Source of the DNA: Insolitispirillum peregrinum | GTDB taxonomy: Bacteria > Pseudomonadota > Alphaproteobacteria > Rhodospirillales > Rhodospirillaceae | Assembly: GCF_900156605.1 (NCBI RefSeq) | Contig: NZ_FTOA01000001.1 | Span: forward strand, 1-64,000 | Reading direction: 5' to 3' | DNA: 64,000 nucleotides | Shown here: in pieces, positions 46,101-57,026 of the stretch | Numbering within the stretch: the stretch's first letter is position 1 | Layout of the letters: the number at the start of each line of letters is the position of its first letter | Made by a program: the position numbers and the translations under genes | The notes under the pieces: generated by a model | What the model was told of the DNA's origin: nothing | Databases searched by the model: none | The model's input: the letters and a program-made list of their open reading frames with translations, nothing else

Positions 46101-46114
46101 CTTATCAGAATAAG
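46101..46114. promoter_or_regulatory. Inverted repeat in the sulfonate operon/LysR regulator intergenic region
   Basis: CTTATCAGAATAAG contains CTTAT and ATAAG arms around CAGA, in AT-rich DNA between the divergent binding-protein and LysR genes. It is a reasonable half-site candidate for a CysB/Cbl-like activator. Confidence 0.4.
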
Positions 46115-46187
46115 TGTTAAATGGTTTTCTAATAACGTCTGTATGGTGTTCAATATGGAAGCGTGATGAAAATCCTCTGGAGAGAGC

Positions 46188-47105
46188 ATGAATTTTCAGC
46201 AGTTGAGGATCATTCAGGAAACGGTCCGGCGTAATTTCAACCTGACCGAGGTCGCCGCTGCGCTGTTCACCTCGCAGTCCGGGGTGTCTAAGCATGTGCG
46301 CGATCTGGAGGAAGAGCTGGGCGTTGACCTGTTCATTCGCAAGGGGAAACGCTTTCTGGGGCTGACCGAGCCGGGAAAGGATGTTGCGATGGTGGTTGAT
46401 CGTATTCTGCTGGAAGTCGGCAACCTGAAAACCGTGGCAGCGCAGTTTTCCGATACCGACAGCGGTACCCTGACGGTGGCGGCAACCCATACGCAGGCCC
46501 GCTATGCCTTGCCGCCCGCAGTGGCCGAGTTCAAGCGGCAGTTTCCGCGCGTGCATTTGACGCTGACCCAGGCCAGCCCGGCGGAAATCTCAACCATGCT
46601 GCTGGAGGGGGCGGCGGATATCGGGGTGGCAACGGAATCACTCGCTGATACCGACGACCTGATCGCCATTCCCTATTACACCTGGCACCACGCGGTGATC
46701 GTGCCGGAAGGTCATCCGCTGACCGCCCACGACAGCCTGTCGCTGACCGAACTGGCCCAGTGGCCGATCATCACCTATCACGATGGCTTCACCGGTCGCC
46801 CGCGCATTGATCAGGCCTTTGCCGAGGCGAACCTGTCGTGGGATCTGGTGATGGCGGCGATGGATGCCGACGTGATCAAGACCTATGTCCAGTTGGGGCT
46901 GGGGATCGGCATTATCGCCTCGATGGCCTTTGATGCTCAGCGGGATCAGGGGCTGGTGCTGCTGGACAGTGCGAGCCTGTTTCCGGCCAGCACCTCCTAT
47001 CTGGCGGTACGCAAGGGGCGGCTGTTGCGCGGCTATGCCCGCAGTTTTTTGCAGTCCTGCGTTCCCAGCCGCAAGAGCCTGCTGGAGCGGTTGGGGCAGG
47101 GGTAA
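46188..47105 (+). CDS. LysR-family regulator of the CysB/Cbl group
   Basis: A 305-residue LysR regulator. The HTH covers about residues 3-62 (MNFQQLRIIQETVRRNFNLTEVAAALFTSQSGVSKHVRDLEEELG), which closely follows the CysB/Cbl pattern. The effector domain covers about 90-290 and includes ATHTQARYALPPAV, the CysB-type sulfate/acetylserine pocket segment. It is divergent from the sulfonate operon and probably activates it under sulfate limitation. I cannot tell CysB from Cbl by sequence. Confidence 0.9.
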   Translation: MNFQQLRIIQETVRRNFNLTEVAAALFTSQSGVSKHVRDLEEELGVDLFIRKGKRFLGLTEPGKDVAMVVDRILLEVGNLKTVAAQFSDTDSGTLTVAATHTQARYALPPAVAEFKRQFPRVHLTLTQASPAEISTMLLEGAADIGVATESLADTDDLIAIPYYTWHHAVIVPEGHPLTAHDSLSLTELAQWPIITYHDGFTGRPRIDQAFAEANLSWDLVMAAMDADVIKTYVQLGLGIGIIASMAFDAQRDQGLVLLDSASLFPASTSYLAVRKGRLLRGYARSFLQSCVPSRKSLLERLGQG

Positions 47106-47135
47106 ACACGGGGTACCTGACTGGGATAAAATACA

Positions 47136-47170
47136 AAAACGCCAGAGCCCGTTACAGGCTCTGGCGTTTT
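47136..47170. terminator. Bidirectional terminator between cysB-like and ndk genes
   Basis: AAAACGCCAGAGCC pairs perfectly with GGCTCTGGCGTTTT around a 7-base loop. A and T tracts flank both sides, serving the convergent LysR and ndk genes. Confidence 0.88.
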
Positions 47171-47205
47171 GCATATCGTCCCGAAGACCGGAACGCCGGG
47201 CCAGA

Positions 47206-47628
47206 TTAGCCGGCGATTTCGATTTCAGAGAAGAAGAACGAGACTTCGCGGTTGGCGTTTTCCAGCGAGTCCGAACCGTGCACCGAGTTGGCTTCGATCG
47301 ACTCAGCGAAATCGGCGCGGATGGTGCCGGGCTCGGCGTTGGCCGGGTTGGTGGCGCCCATGATTTCACGGTTGGCGAGGACGGCGTTTTCGCCTTCCAG
47401 AACCTGCACGACCACCGGGCCGGAGATCATGAAATCGACCAGTTCGCCAAAGAACGAACGCTCACGGTGCACGCCGTAGAACGCTTCGGCCTGGGCGCGG
47501 GTCAGCTGCAGACGCTTCTGGCCAACGATACGCAGGCCCTTTTCTTCGAAACGGGCGTTGATCTTGCCGGTCAGATTGCGGCGGGTGGCGTCGGGCTTAA
47601 TGATCGAAAGAGTACGTTCCACGGCCAT
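47206..47628 (-). CDS. ndk: Nucleoside diphosphate kinase
   Basis: A 140-residue enzyme that balances nucleoside triphosphate pools through a phosphohistidine intermediate. The active-site His is in NSVHGSDS near residue 117, and the N-terminal [18 protein letters not shown] is the family start. The ATG at 47628 has GAGGG 7 bases upstream; an extended frame upstream is not used. Monocistronic. Confidence 0.97.
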   Translation of the reverse strand: MAVERTLSIIKPDATRRNLTGKINARFEEKGLRIVGQKRLQLTRAQAEAFYGVHRERSFFGELVDFMISGPVVVQVLEGENAVLANREIMGATNPANAEPGTIRADFAESIEANSVHGSDSLENANREVSFFFSEIEIAG

Positions 47629-47879
47629 GATGGTTCCCTCTGGCTGTATCGCCTTCCGGCTTTGGTGAATCAAAATCGGCTGCGGTTCGGAGACCGACAG
47701 TCCGGAGTTAGGTGGGCGGTCTTATATCGCCAACGCGGGCTGATGGCAACCGGGTCCTTTGGCATACGTCCGATGAGACGTTCTTTTGCTGCACATTTCC
47801 TCGCCGTCAGAGGCAAAAGCGGGGTAAAAGGCGCTGTTGCCCCATTTTCAGGGGCGGTCGTCCGTGCTATCTCAGGGTC

Positions 47880-49805
<1,926 letters not shown>

Positions 49806-49849
49806 GGGGAAGGGGAAGGGGGCTTGAGGGAGACTTCCCCCGCCCCCCG

Positions 49850-51202
49850 TCAGTCGTTCAGCCCGTACTTGCGGATTTTGTCGTGCAGGGTGGTCTTGGC
49901 CACCTGCAAATCTTCGCTGGTGCGGGCCAGACTGTTGTCGTTGCGGCGCAGGGCCTCGGTGATCAGGGCGCGCTCAAAGGCTTCGACGGTTTCGGCCAGC
50001 GGGCGCGAGGCGTTGGCCTGCTGTGATGGCGCAAAGGGCGGGAACCCGCTGTCGATGCCCAGCACGCAGCGGTCGGCGACGTTGCGCAGTTCGCGGACGT
50101 TGCCCGGCCAGTGATAGGCCATCATCTGGCGGTTACGCTCGCGGCTGGCTGGCGGTACCGGGCGGCCATGGCGGGCGGCGGCCTGTACGGCGAAATGTTC
50201 AAACAGCAGGGCAATGTCTTCCCGCCGTTCGCGCAGTGGCGGCAGCGGCAGGGTGACCACGTTCAGGCGGTAATACAGGTCGGCGCGGAATTGCCCCTGA
50301 TCGGACAGCTCGCGCAGGTCGGCCTTGGTGGCGGCGATCACCCGGCAATTGACCGGGATGGCGGTGTTGGACCCCAGCCGCTCGACCACCCGTTCCTGCA
50401 ATACCCGCAACAGCTTGATCTGCATCGGGATCGGCATGGATTCGATTTCGTCGAGGAACAGGGTGCCACCATTGGCGTGTTCGATCTTGCCGATGCGCTT
50501 TTTGGCCGCGCCGGTGAAGGCTCCGGCTTCGTGGCCGAAGATCTCGCTCTCGAACAGGCTTTCCGGCAGGCCGCCGCAGTTGATGGCGACGAAGTTGCCC
50601 TTGCGGTTGGGGCTGACATCATGCAGGCAGCGGGCGACCAGTTCCTTGCCGGTGCCGGTTTCGCCGTGGATCAGCACGTCCGCCGAGGTATCGCCCAGCT
50701 CGCTGATCAGCGAGCGGACTGCTTCGATGCTGGCCGAGGTGCCGATCAGGCGGGCTTCGAGGTTGTCGCGGGTGTTGAGGCGGGCGCGCAGGGATTGCAC
50801 TTCCAGCACCAGATGGCGGCGTTCCAGCGCCCGCCGCACCACTCCGACCAGATAATCGGGCGAGAACGGCTTTTCGATGAAATCATGCGCCCCCAGCTTC
50901 ATCGCCTGCACCGCCATCGCCACGTCACCGTGGCCGGTCATCAGCACCACCGGCAGGTCACTGTCCAGATCATGCAGGTGGCGCAGCAGCTCCATGCCAT
51001 CCATCCCCGGCAGGCGGATGTCGGTGACGACGATGCCGGGAAAGCCGGGGCCAATCATCTTGCGCGCCAGATCGGCCGATCCGACCGCTTCGGTCAGGAT
51101 GCCTTCCAGTTGCAGGGCCTGCTGGCAGCCGATACGGACGTTTTCATCGTCTTCGACAATCAGGACCTTCAGGCTTTCGAGGGCGGGCAGCAGGTCAGAC
51201 AT
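49850..51202 (-). CDS. dctD: Sigma-54-dependent response regulator DctD
   Basis: A 450-residue NtrC-family activator. The receiver domain (about 12-125) has acidic residues D18 and D19 and phospho-acceptor D61 (VVTDIRLPG). The AAA+ domain (about 150-380) has Walker A GETGTGKE and the sigma-54 contact loop GAFTGA. A Fis-type HTH ends the protein (NSLARTSEDLQVAKTTLHDKIRKYGL). Its start overlaps dctB by 8 bases. It should activate sigma-54 promoters of dicarboxylate transport genes; a good sigma-54 site precedes aspA-dctA. Confidence 0.94.
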   Translation of the reverse strand: MSDLLPALESLKVLIVEDDENVRIGCQQALQLEGILTEAVGSADLARKMIGPGFPGIVVTDIRLPGMDGMELLRHLHDLDSDLPVVLMTGHGDVAMAVQAMKLGAHDFIEKPFSPDYLVGVVRRALERRHLVLEVQSLRARLNTRDNLEARLIGTSASIEAVRSLISELGDTSADVLIHGETGTGKELVARCLHDVSPNRKGNFVAINCGGLPESLFESEIFGHEAGAFTGAAKKRIGKIEHANGGTLFLDEIESMPIPMQIKLLRVLQERVVERLGSNTAIPVNCRVIAATKADLRELSDQGQFRADLYYRLNVVTLPLPPLRERREDIALLFEHFAVQAAARHGRPVPPASRERNRQMMAYHWPGNVRELRNVADRCVLGIDSGFPPFAPSQQANASRPLAETVEAFERALITEALRRNDNSLARTSEDLQVAKTTLHDKIRKYGLND

Positions 51203-53024
51203 GGGGCATGGTCTCCGCTGGGGCTGCAGGCAGATGAAGAAGGAAGACGGCACCGCCGTCGGGGTGGTTTTCGCCCAGCAGGCTACCGCCGAAGTCGCGG
51301 ACAATTCCGGCTGAAATGGCAAGCCCCAACCCCAGACCACCGCCGCCTTCCTTGCCTGCGGGCAGGTCTTTGGTGGTGAAGAACGGCTCGAACAGGTGCT
51401 TTTGGGCTTCGTCGGACAGGCCGGGGCCGTTGTCGTGAACGGTCAGCAGAATCTGCTCTCCCTGATGGCTGGCGCTGATGGTCAGGCGGGGAGACGGATG
51501 GTTCTGCAGGGCATCAAGGGCATTGCCAACCAGATTGACCAGCACCTGTTCCAGCCGGATCGGATCGCACAGGGCCAGCAACTGCGGCGAGGCAAAATGC
51601 ACGCTGGGGGTAACAGCGGTGTGGCGCAGGCGCTGTTCCAGCAGGAACAGGGCGTTGTCCAGCGCCCGCCGGATATCGACCGGCTGTGGTGCGCCAGAGG
51701 ATTTGCGGGCAAAGGATTTCAACTGGCTGGTCAGCGCCCCCATGGTATCCACCAGTTGGGCGATGCGGTCGAGATTGCCCTGTGCCGAAGCGAGGTCGCC
51801 CCGTTCCATGAACTTGATGGTGTTGCCGGACAGGGTGCGCAGGGCGGCTAGCGGCTGGTTCAGTTCGTGTGCCAGACCGGCGGACAGTTGCCCGACCACC
51901 GCCATCTTGCCTGCATGGACCAGCTCGTCCTGGGCCGCCTGCAGGGTGCGGGTGCGCTCCTCGACCTTGCGTTCCAGTTCATCGTGGGCCTGTTGCAGGG
52001 CTTGCTGGGCCTTGATCTGGGCGTGCAGGTGCTGGCGGCGCTGGTACCACAGCAACAGCAGGCTGTAAAGCAGCGCCATGCCACTGGCCGCCACCAGCGC
52101 GCGGGTCAGTGCCATGCTGTCGATATGCTTGATCGGTGACAGGACGGTCATCGTCCAGTGATTGCTGCGCAACGGTGTTGACTGGGCGATAAAGGCCCCG
52201 GACACCGGAAAGACGCTGGTCATGCTGTGCGCTGCCTGATGGTGCAGGCGGACGATACGGGCAGTGTCGTTCAGCTTGCGGCCTTCGATCAGGCCCAGCG
52301 GTGACAGCAGGCGGGCATTGTATTGCAGGGTCTGTTCAAAGTACTGGCGTTGCTGGTTGTCCATCGGGCGGACGGTGGTGAATTTCCACGATGGCACCGA
52401 GGCCAGAATCACCACGCCGTTTTCATCGGAAACCAGCACTGGCGCTTCGACAGTGGCCCATGACTGTTCCAGTTGCTCAAGGCTGACCTTCACCACCGCC
52501 ACCCCGACGATTTCGTTGTTTTTGAGCAAGGGCGAGGACAGGTAATAGCCCGGCTCGTTGCGGGTGGTGCCAATGCCGAAAAAGCGGCCGTTTTCCCCCT
52601 GCGAGGCCGCAACGAAATAGGGGCGATAGGACAGGTCTTCGCCAATGAAGCTGTCGGGGCGGCGCCAGTTGCTGCTGGCCACCACATGGCCCGCCCGGTT
52701 CAGCACATAGATCACCAGCGTTCCGGCGCTGTTGTTCAACTGTTCCAGATACTCGTTGACGTCTTCGCTGGGGACATCCCCGGCACTCAGCAGGCTGATG
52801 ACATCGCGTTCCAGTCCCAGCGTGGCGGGGAAATAGGCGTATTTGTCAATTTCGCGGTCAAGGCTGGCGGAATACAGGTCCAGACGGTGGGTGCCGGTGG
52901 CTTCGACTTCCGCGAGGCCCATTTCTTCGCTGATGGCATAGGCGATGCTGCCGCCCAGCAGGGCGAGCAGGATCAGGCCCAGAAGCCGCAAGGTGTATCG
53001 CTGGAAGAATGTGCGCAGTCCCAC
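51195..53024 (-). CDS. dctB: C4-dicarboxylate sensor histidine kinase DctB
   Basis: A 609-residue membrane sensor. A helix at about 12-30 is followed by a periplasmic double PAS/dCache domain (about 40-290; AGHVVASSNWRRPDSFIGEDLSYRPYFVAA is characteristic of DctB), then a second helix (about 305-325), a coiled coil and the kinase core. The phospho-acceptor His is in LAHELNQPLAAL near residue 386, and ATP-binding boxes are VLVNLVGNALDAL, DNGPGLS and GGGLGLGL. The start is GTG at 53024 with AAGGAA upstream. It phosphorylates DctD when dicarboxylates such as succinate or fumarate are present. Confidence 0.94.
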   Translation of the reverse strand: MGLRTFFQRYTLRLLGLILLALLGGSIAYAISEEMGLAEVEATGTHRLDLYSASLDREIDKYAYFPATLGLERDVISLLSAGDVPSEDVNEYLEQLNNSAGTLVIYVLNRAGHVVASSNWRRPDSFIGEDLSYRPYFVAASQGENGRFFGIGTTRNEPGYYLSSPLLKNNEIVGVAVVKVSLEQLEQSWATVEAPVLVSDENGVVILASVPSWKFTTVRPMDNQQRQYFEQTLQYNARLLSPLGLIEGRKLNDTARIVRLHHQAAHSMTSVFPVSGAFIAQSTPLRSNHWTMTVLSPIKHIDSMALTRALVAASGMALLYSLLLLWYQRRQHLHAQIKAQQALQQAHDELERKVEERTRTLQAAQDELVHAGKMAVVGQLSAGLAHELNQPLAALRTLSGNTIKFMERGDLASAQGNLDRIAQLVDTMGALTSQLKSFARKSSGAPQPVDIRRALDNALFLLEQRLRHTAVTPSVHFASPQLLALCDPIRLEQVLVNLVGNALDALQNHPSPRLTISASHQGEQILLTVHDNGPGLSDEAQKHLFEPFFTTKDLPAGKEGGGGLGLGLAISAGIVRDFGGSLLGENHPDGGAVFLLHLPAAPAETMPHV

Positions 53025-53052
53025 CGTCTTTCCTTGTTGTTGTCATCCCCCC

Positions 53053-53886
53053 TTACAGCAGGGAGGGTATCCACGGGCGTATCACGTCCAGCGCCATCTT
53101 GCCAATCAGGATCACCACCACCAGCAGGAACGCCTTGCGGATGAAGCCCGAGCCGTGGCGCAGGGCCATCATGGTGCCGATCTGCGAGCCGATCAGATTG
53201 CAGATTGCCATGCCGATACCGATTTCCCACAGCAGCGGTCCGGTGTTGGCAAAAAAGGCAATCGCCGAGATGTTGGTGGCGACGTTGAGCACCTTGGCGC
53301 TGGCCGTGGCGCGCAAAAAGTCCATCCCGAACAGACGGACATAGGCAAACAGCAGGAAGCTGCCGGTGCCGGGACCGAAAAAGCCGTCATACAGGCCGAT
53401 GGTCAGCCCCAGCAGCAACCCCCACCAGCGGTCGGCCGGGCGCAGATCACGGGTCGAGGTATGACCGAATTTCTTGTTCTTGAAGGTATAGAGGGCCGCA
53501 CCGATCATCAGGATCAGCACCAGCGGGCGCATCGCATCACGTGGCAGCCACGCCACCAGCGCCGCCCCCATCGCCGAGCCGATCAGGGCCGCGACAGTTC
53601 CGGGCAACACCACCGCCCACGGAATTTGCACCTTGCGGCCATATTTCCACATCGCCATGGCGGTCCCGGCGATGCTGGAAACCTTGTTGGTGCCGAACAG
53701 GGTCGGGATGGCGGTATGAGGGAACTGGCTGAGCAGAACGGGGATCTGGATCAGGCCACCGCCACCGACCACGGCATCAACCATACCGGCAAAGAACGCC
53801 GCTGCCGCCAGCACAACCAGCGTGGTTGCGAGGGAAAAGCCGTCCAGGGCCATGCCTTCCAGACCGGGAATTTCGAAACCCATCAT
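53053..53886 (-). CDS. TSUP-family (TauE/SafE) anion permease
   Basis: A 277-residue membrane protein with about eight helices and the TauE/SafE repeat motifs MVDAVVGGGGLIQIP and GLYDGFFGPGTGSF. Family members export sulfite, sulfoacetate or other organic anions. GGAGGT lies immediately before the first of two consecutive ATGs (53886, 53883), so the second is more likely the true start. It is encoded between dctA and dctB. Its substrate may be linked to dicarboxylates or to sulfonate breakdown elsewhere in the window, but neither can be shown. Confidence 0.87.
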   Translation of the reverse strand: MMGFEIPGLEGMALDGFSLATTLVVLAAAAFFAGMVDAVVGGGGLIQIPVLLSQFPHTAIPTLFGTNKVSSIAGTAMAMWKYGRKVQIPWAVVLPGTVAALIGSAMGAALVAWLPRDAMRPLVLILMIGAALYTFKNKKFGHTSTRDLRPADRWWGLLLGLTIGLYDGFFGPGTGSFLLFAYVRLFGMDFLRATASAKVLNVATNISAIAFFANTGPLLWEIGIGMAICNLIGSQIGTMMALRHGSGFIRKAFLLVVVILIGKMALDVIRPWIPSLL

Positions 53887-53902
53887 ACCTCCAGAAACGC
53901 AA

Positions 53903-53926
53903 CCCCGCCCGGCAAGGCGGGCGGGG
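53903..53926 (-). terminator. Hairpin after dctA
   Basis: CCCCGCCCG and CGGGCGGGG form a strong 9-bp stem with a 6-base loop between dctA and the TSUP gene. It may terminate or attenuate read-through from dctA. Confidence 0.55.
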
Positions 53927-53941
53927 TGTCGGGGTCAGTCG

Positions 53942-55264
53942 TTATTCGGCAGCGGTAATGACCGTCTTGCCCTTTTGGTCGTCGGCGGGCAGGTCGGTGG
54001 CAAGGCCTGCTTCCAGATCATCGTCGCTCTGGGCTGGCCCGATGGCATTTTCCCATTTGGCCACCACCGCAGTGGCAATCGAGTTCCCCAGAACGTTGGT
54101 GGCAGTGCGCCCCATATCGAGGAAATGGTCAATCCCCATAATCAGGAGCAAACCGGCCTCGGGCAGGTTGAACATCGGCAGCACGGCGGCAATCACCACC
54201 AGCGAGGCCCGCGGCACGCCAGCAATGCCCTTGCTGGACACCATCAGCACCAGCAACATGGTGATCTGCTGGTCAAGGGTCATCGGCAGGTTGAACGCCT
54301 GCGAAATGAACAGCGCCGCAAAGGTGGTGTAGATCATCGAGCCGTCGAGGTTGAACGAATACCCCAGCGGCAGCACAAAGCCGGTCACCCGGTCCTTGAC
54401 GCCAAAGCGTTCGAGGGCTTCCATCACCCGCGGATAGGCGGACTCGCTGGAGGCGGTGGAGAAGCCCAGCAGCATCGGCTGGCGGACGGCACGCAGCAGG
54501 CGGAACACGTCGCCGCGCAGCACCACGTACCCGGCACCAATCAGCACCACCCACAGCACGAACAGGGTGACATAGAACCCGCCCATGAACTTGCCATAGA
54601 CCATCAGCACGTTCAGGCCCTGGGTGGTGATGGCGTTGGCGACGGCGGCAAACACCCCGATCGGGGCAAAGCGCATCACATAGTCGGTGACTTTCAGCAT
54701 CACCGGCACGATGGCATCAACGGCTTCGACCAGCGGACGGGCCTTGGTGTCGCGCAACTGGCCCATGGCGATGCCGATGAACACCGAGAACACCAGAATT
54801 TGCAGGATTTCGTTGTTCGCCATCGCTTCAAAGAAGTTGCGCGGGAACACGTGAGTGAGGAAATCCTTCAGGTTCAGCGAAGCGGTCTTCAGCCCGGTGG
54901 TGGCCGAGGCATCCGGCAGGGCGGCGTTCATGCCGGCGCCGGGTTGCAGCAGGTTGGCAAACAGCAGGCCGATCAGCAGCGAGGAAACCGACGCCATCAG
55001 GAACCAGCCGATGGCCTTGCCACCGATGCGACCCACCGCACGGGCATCCCCCATGCCGGCCATGCCCGAGACGAGAGTGGCGAAAATCAGCGGGGCGATG
55101 ATCATCTTGATCAGGCGCAGGAAGATGTCGGTGATCATCGAGAAGTACCCGGCGATCTCTTTGGCAGCTTCGGGCGAGCCAGCCAGCGTGTTGCAGGCAT
55201 AGCCGACGACAACGCCAAGAACCATCCCGCTGATGATCAGCCCGGTTTGCGTGTTGAGTTTCAT
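53942..55264 (-). CDS. dctA: C4-dicarboxylate:cation symporter DctA
   Basis: A 440-residue inner-membrane symporter of the DAACS family that imports succinate, fumarate, malate and often aspartate. It has about eight helices plus re-entrant loops. Visible family motifs are the serine-rich FSTASSESAYP, YSFNLDGSMIY, SSKGIAGVPRASLVV and the terminal DRTATN-like DMGRTATNVLGNSIA. The ATG at 55264 has GGAG upstream. It follows aspA on the same strand by 93 bases and is regulated in related bacteria by DctB/DctD. Confidence 0.96.
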   Translation of the reverse strand: MKLNTQTGLIISGMVLGVVVGYACNTLAGSPEAAKEIAGYFSMITDIFLRLIKMIIAPLIFATLVSGMAGMGDARAVGRIGGKAIGWFLMASVSSLLIGLLFANLLQPGAGMNAALPDASATTGLKTASLNLKDFLTHVFPRNFFEAMANNEILQILVFSVFIGIAMGQLRDTKARPLVEAVDAIVPVMLKVTDYVMRFAPIGVFAAVANAITTQGLNVLMVYGKFMGGFYVTLFVLWVVLIGAGYVVLRGDVFRLLRAVRQPMLLGFSTASSESAYPRVMEALERFGVKDRVTGFVLPLGYSFNLDGSMIYTTFAALFISQAFNLPMTLDQQITMLLVLMVSSKGIAGVPRASLVVIAAVLPMFNLPEAGLLLIMGIDHFLDMGRTATNVLGNSIATAVVAKWENAIGPAQSDDDLEAGLATDLPADDQKGKTVITAAE

Positions 55265-55277
55265 TCCATCCTCTCCT

Positions 55278-55305
55278 CCCGACCCACCGCACGGGGCGGG
55301 TCGGG
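55278..55305 (-). promoter_or_regulatory. Intercistronic hairpin between aspA and dctA
   Basis: CCCGACCC pairs with GGGTCGGG (8-bp stem) in the 93-base gap. It could attenuate or stabilise the shared aspA-dctA message. Confidence 0.45.
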
Positions 55306-55357
55306 GTATCTCTCTCAAGGGGTGGGGAACCTGTTCGGTGCAGGTTTTGGTGTTTGG

Positions 55358-56779
55358 TCAGGAGGCCAGGGTGCTGAGGGTCGGTTGGGTCAGGGTTTCC
55401 GGCCGCAGGGCTTCGGTCAGGGCCTCGGCGGTCATCAGACCGCGCGCCAGCACCACTTCGGCCACACCCTTGCCGCTGCGATGCGCTTCGGCGGCGACTT
55501 CGGTGGCATTGGCATAGCCAATGATCGGGTTCAGGGCGGTGACAATGCCGATGGAATCCCGCACGCTGGCCGCCAGATGCTCGTGGTTGGCGGTGATGCC
55601 GTCAACGCAGCGGTCGGCCAGCACCAGACAGCCCTGGCGCAGGTGGGTGATGCTCTTGAACAGGCTGTGGGCAATGATCGGCTCAAAGGCGTTGAGCTGA
55701 AGCTGCCCGGCTTCGGCGGCAAAGGTCACCGTCATGTCGTTGCCGATCACTTCAAAAGCAATCTGGTTGACCACTTCGGGGATCACCGGGTTGACCTTGC
55801 CCGGCATGATCGACGAGCCAGCCTGACGCGGCGGCAGGTTGATTTCGCCCAGACCGGCGCGCGGGCCGCTGGACAGCAGGCGCAGGTCGTTGCAGACCTT
55901 CGACAGCTTGACCGCCACCCGCTTCAGCACGCCGGACAACTGCACAAAGCTGCCGCAGTCTTGCGTGGCTTCGATCAGGTTGGGGGCGGTCACCACCGGC
56001 ACGCCGCTGATTTCGGCCAGATGGCGGCAGACCAGTGGAGCATAATCCGGGTGAGCGGTAATGCCGGTGCCGATGGCGGTGGCGCCCAGATTGATTTCAC
56101 GGATCAACAGGGCGGCTTCCTTCAGCCGCTCTTCGTCTTCGGCCAGCATCACCGCATAGGTGGAAAATTCCTGCCCCAGCGTCATCGGCACCGCATCCTG
56201 CAACTGGGTGCGGCCCATCTTCAGCACATCGCGGAATTCAACCGCCTTGCGCTGGAACGCCGCCCGCAGGTAGGCCATCGCCTCGACCAGCCGGAAGATG
56301 CTGTGGTAGGTGGCCAGCTTCAGCGCCGACGGATAGACGTCGTTGGTTGACTGGCTCATGTTGACGTGTTCGTTCGGGTGCAGATAGCGATACTCGCCGC
56401 GCTGATGGCCGAGGATTTCCAGCGCCCGGTTGGCAATCACTTCGTTGGCGTTCATGTTGGTCGAGGTCCCAGCCCCGCCCTGAATCACGTCAACCACAAA
56501 GTGGTCGTGCAGCTTGCCGCCCTGCACGTCGCGGCAGGCGGCAACAATCGCCTCCATCCGCTCGGACGACAGCAGGCCAAGCTCGGCGTTGGTGCGGGCG
56601 GCGGCCATCTTGATTTCGGCCAGAGCGCGGATCAGGTCGGGATAATGCGCAATCGGCGTGCCGGTGATCGGGAAATTTTCGACCGCGCGCAGGGTGTGCA
56701 CCCCGTAATAGGCCGACTGCGGGACATCGCGGTCGCCCAACAGGTCGTGCTCGCTGCGGGTCGCGGGGGTGGTGGTCAT
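55358..56779 (-). CDS. aspA: Aspartate ammonia-lyase (aspartase)
   Basis: A 473-residue enzyme that converts aspartate to fumarate and ammonia. The superfamily signature GSSIMPGKVNP is present near residue 320, together with DVIQGGAGTSTNMNANEV and MSQSTNDVYPSALKLA, which are typical of aspartase. It lies upstream of dctA on the same strand and behind a near-consensus sigma-54 promoter. This suggests joint DctBD control of aspartate deamination and dicarboxylate transport. Fumarase C is related, but the N-terminal pattern favours aspartase. Confidence 0.93.
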   Translation of the reverse strand: MTTTPATRSEHDLLGDRDVPQSAYYGVHTLRAVENFPITGTPIAHYPDLIRALAEIKMAAARTNAELGLLSSERMEAIVAACRDVQGGKLHDHFVVDVIQGGAGTSTNMNANEVIANRALEILGHQRGEYRYLHPNEHVNMSQSTNDVYPSALKLATYHSIFRLVEAMAYLRAAFQRKAVEFRDVLKMGRTQLQDAVPMTLGQEFSTYAVMLAEDEERLKEAALLIREINLGATAIGTGITAHPDYAPLVCRHLAEISGVPVVTAPNLIEATQDCGSFVQLSGVLKRVAVKLSKVCNDLRLLSSGPRAGLGEINLPPRQAGSSIMPGKVNPVIPEVVNQIAFEVIGNDMTVTFAAEAGQLQLNAFEPIIAHSLFKSITHLRQGCLVLADRCVDGITANHEHLAASVRDSIGIVTALNPIIGYANATEVAAEAHRSGKGVAEVVLARGLMTAEALTEALRPETLTQPTLSTLAS

Positions 56780-56829
56780 TGGTGTTTGCTCCCTGGTGTC
56801 GCCTTGATGGGCGTGTTGGGGGAGCTAAG

Positions 56830-56845
56830 AGCAACAGGCATGCCA
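56830..56845 (-). promoter_or_regulatory. Sigma-54 promoter for aspA-dctA
   Basis: On the minus strand TGGCATGCCTGTTGCT matches the sigma-54 consensus TGGCACGrnnnTTGCW at 15 of 16 positions, with correct -24 GG and -12 GC spacing. It lies 51 bases upstream of the aspA ATG, pointing into it. DctD encoded nearby is the expected activator. Confidence 0.75.
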
Positions 56846-57026
56846 GCTATCTGCGTGGCGCAATGTTTGTTAGTGATTTGATATGATGGTGGTTTTTGAA
56901 ACTGTTTCGGGGGAGCGTTCGGAAAGCCGGATGGTCCCTTTTGGCGCGTGTTCGGAAAACCGACGGATTGCGGCGCGGTCCCTTGCCGGGTAACGGTGAG
57001 TGAAGCACCATGATCGGTGGATGGCG

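Noticed and set aside
55265-55357. Sigma-54 promoter directly in front of dctA
   Set aside because: I looked on the minus strand for a TGGC/TTGC pair with correct spacing and found none; the good match is in front of aspA.
53822-56350. 842-codon plus-strand frame opposite dctA and aspA
   Set aside because: Very His/Gln/Gly-rich antisense shadow of two well-supported genes.
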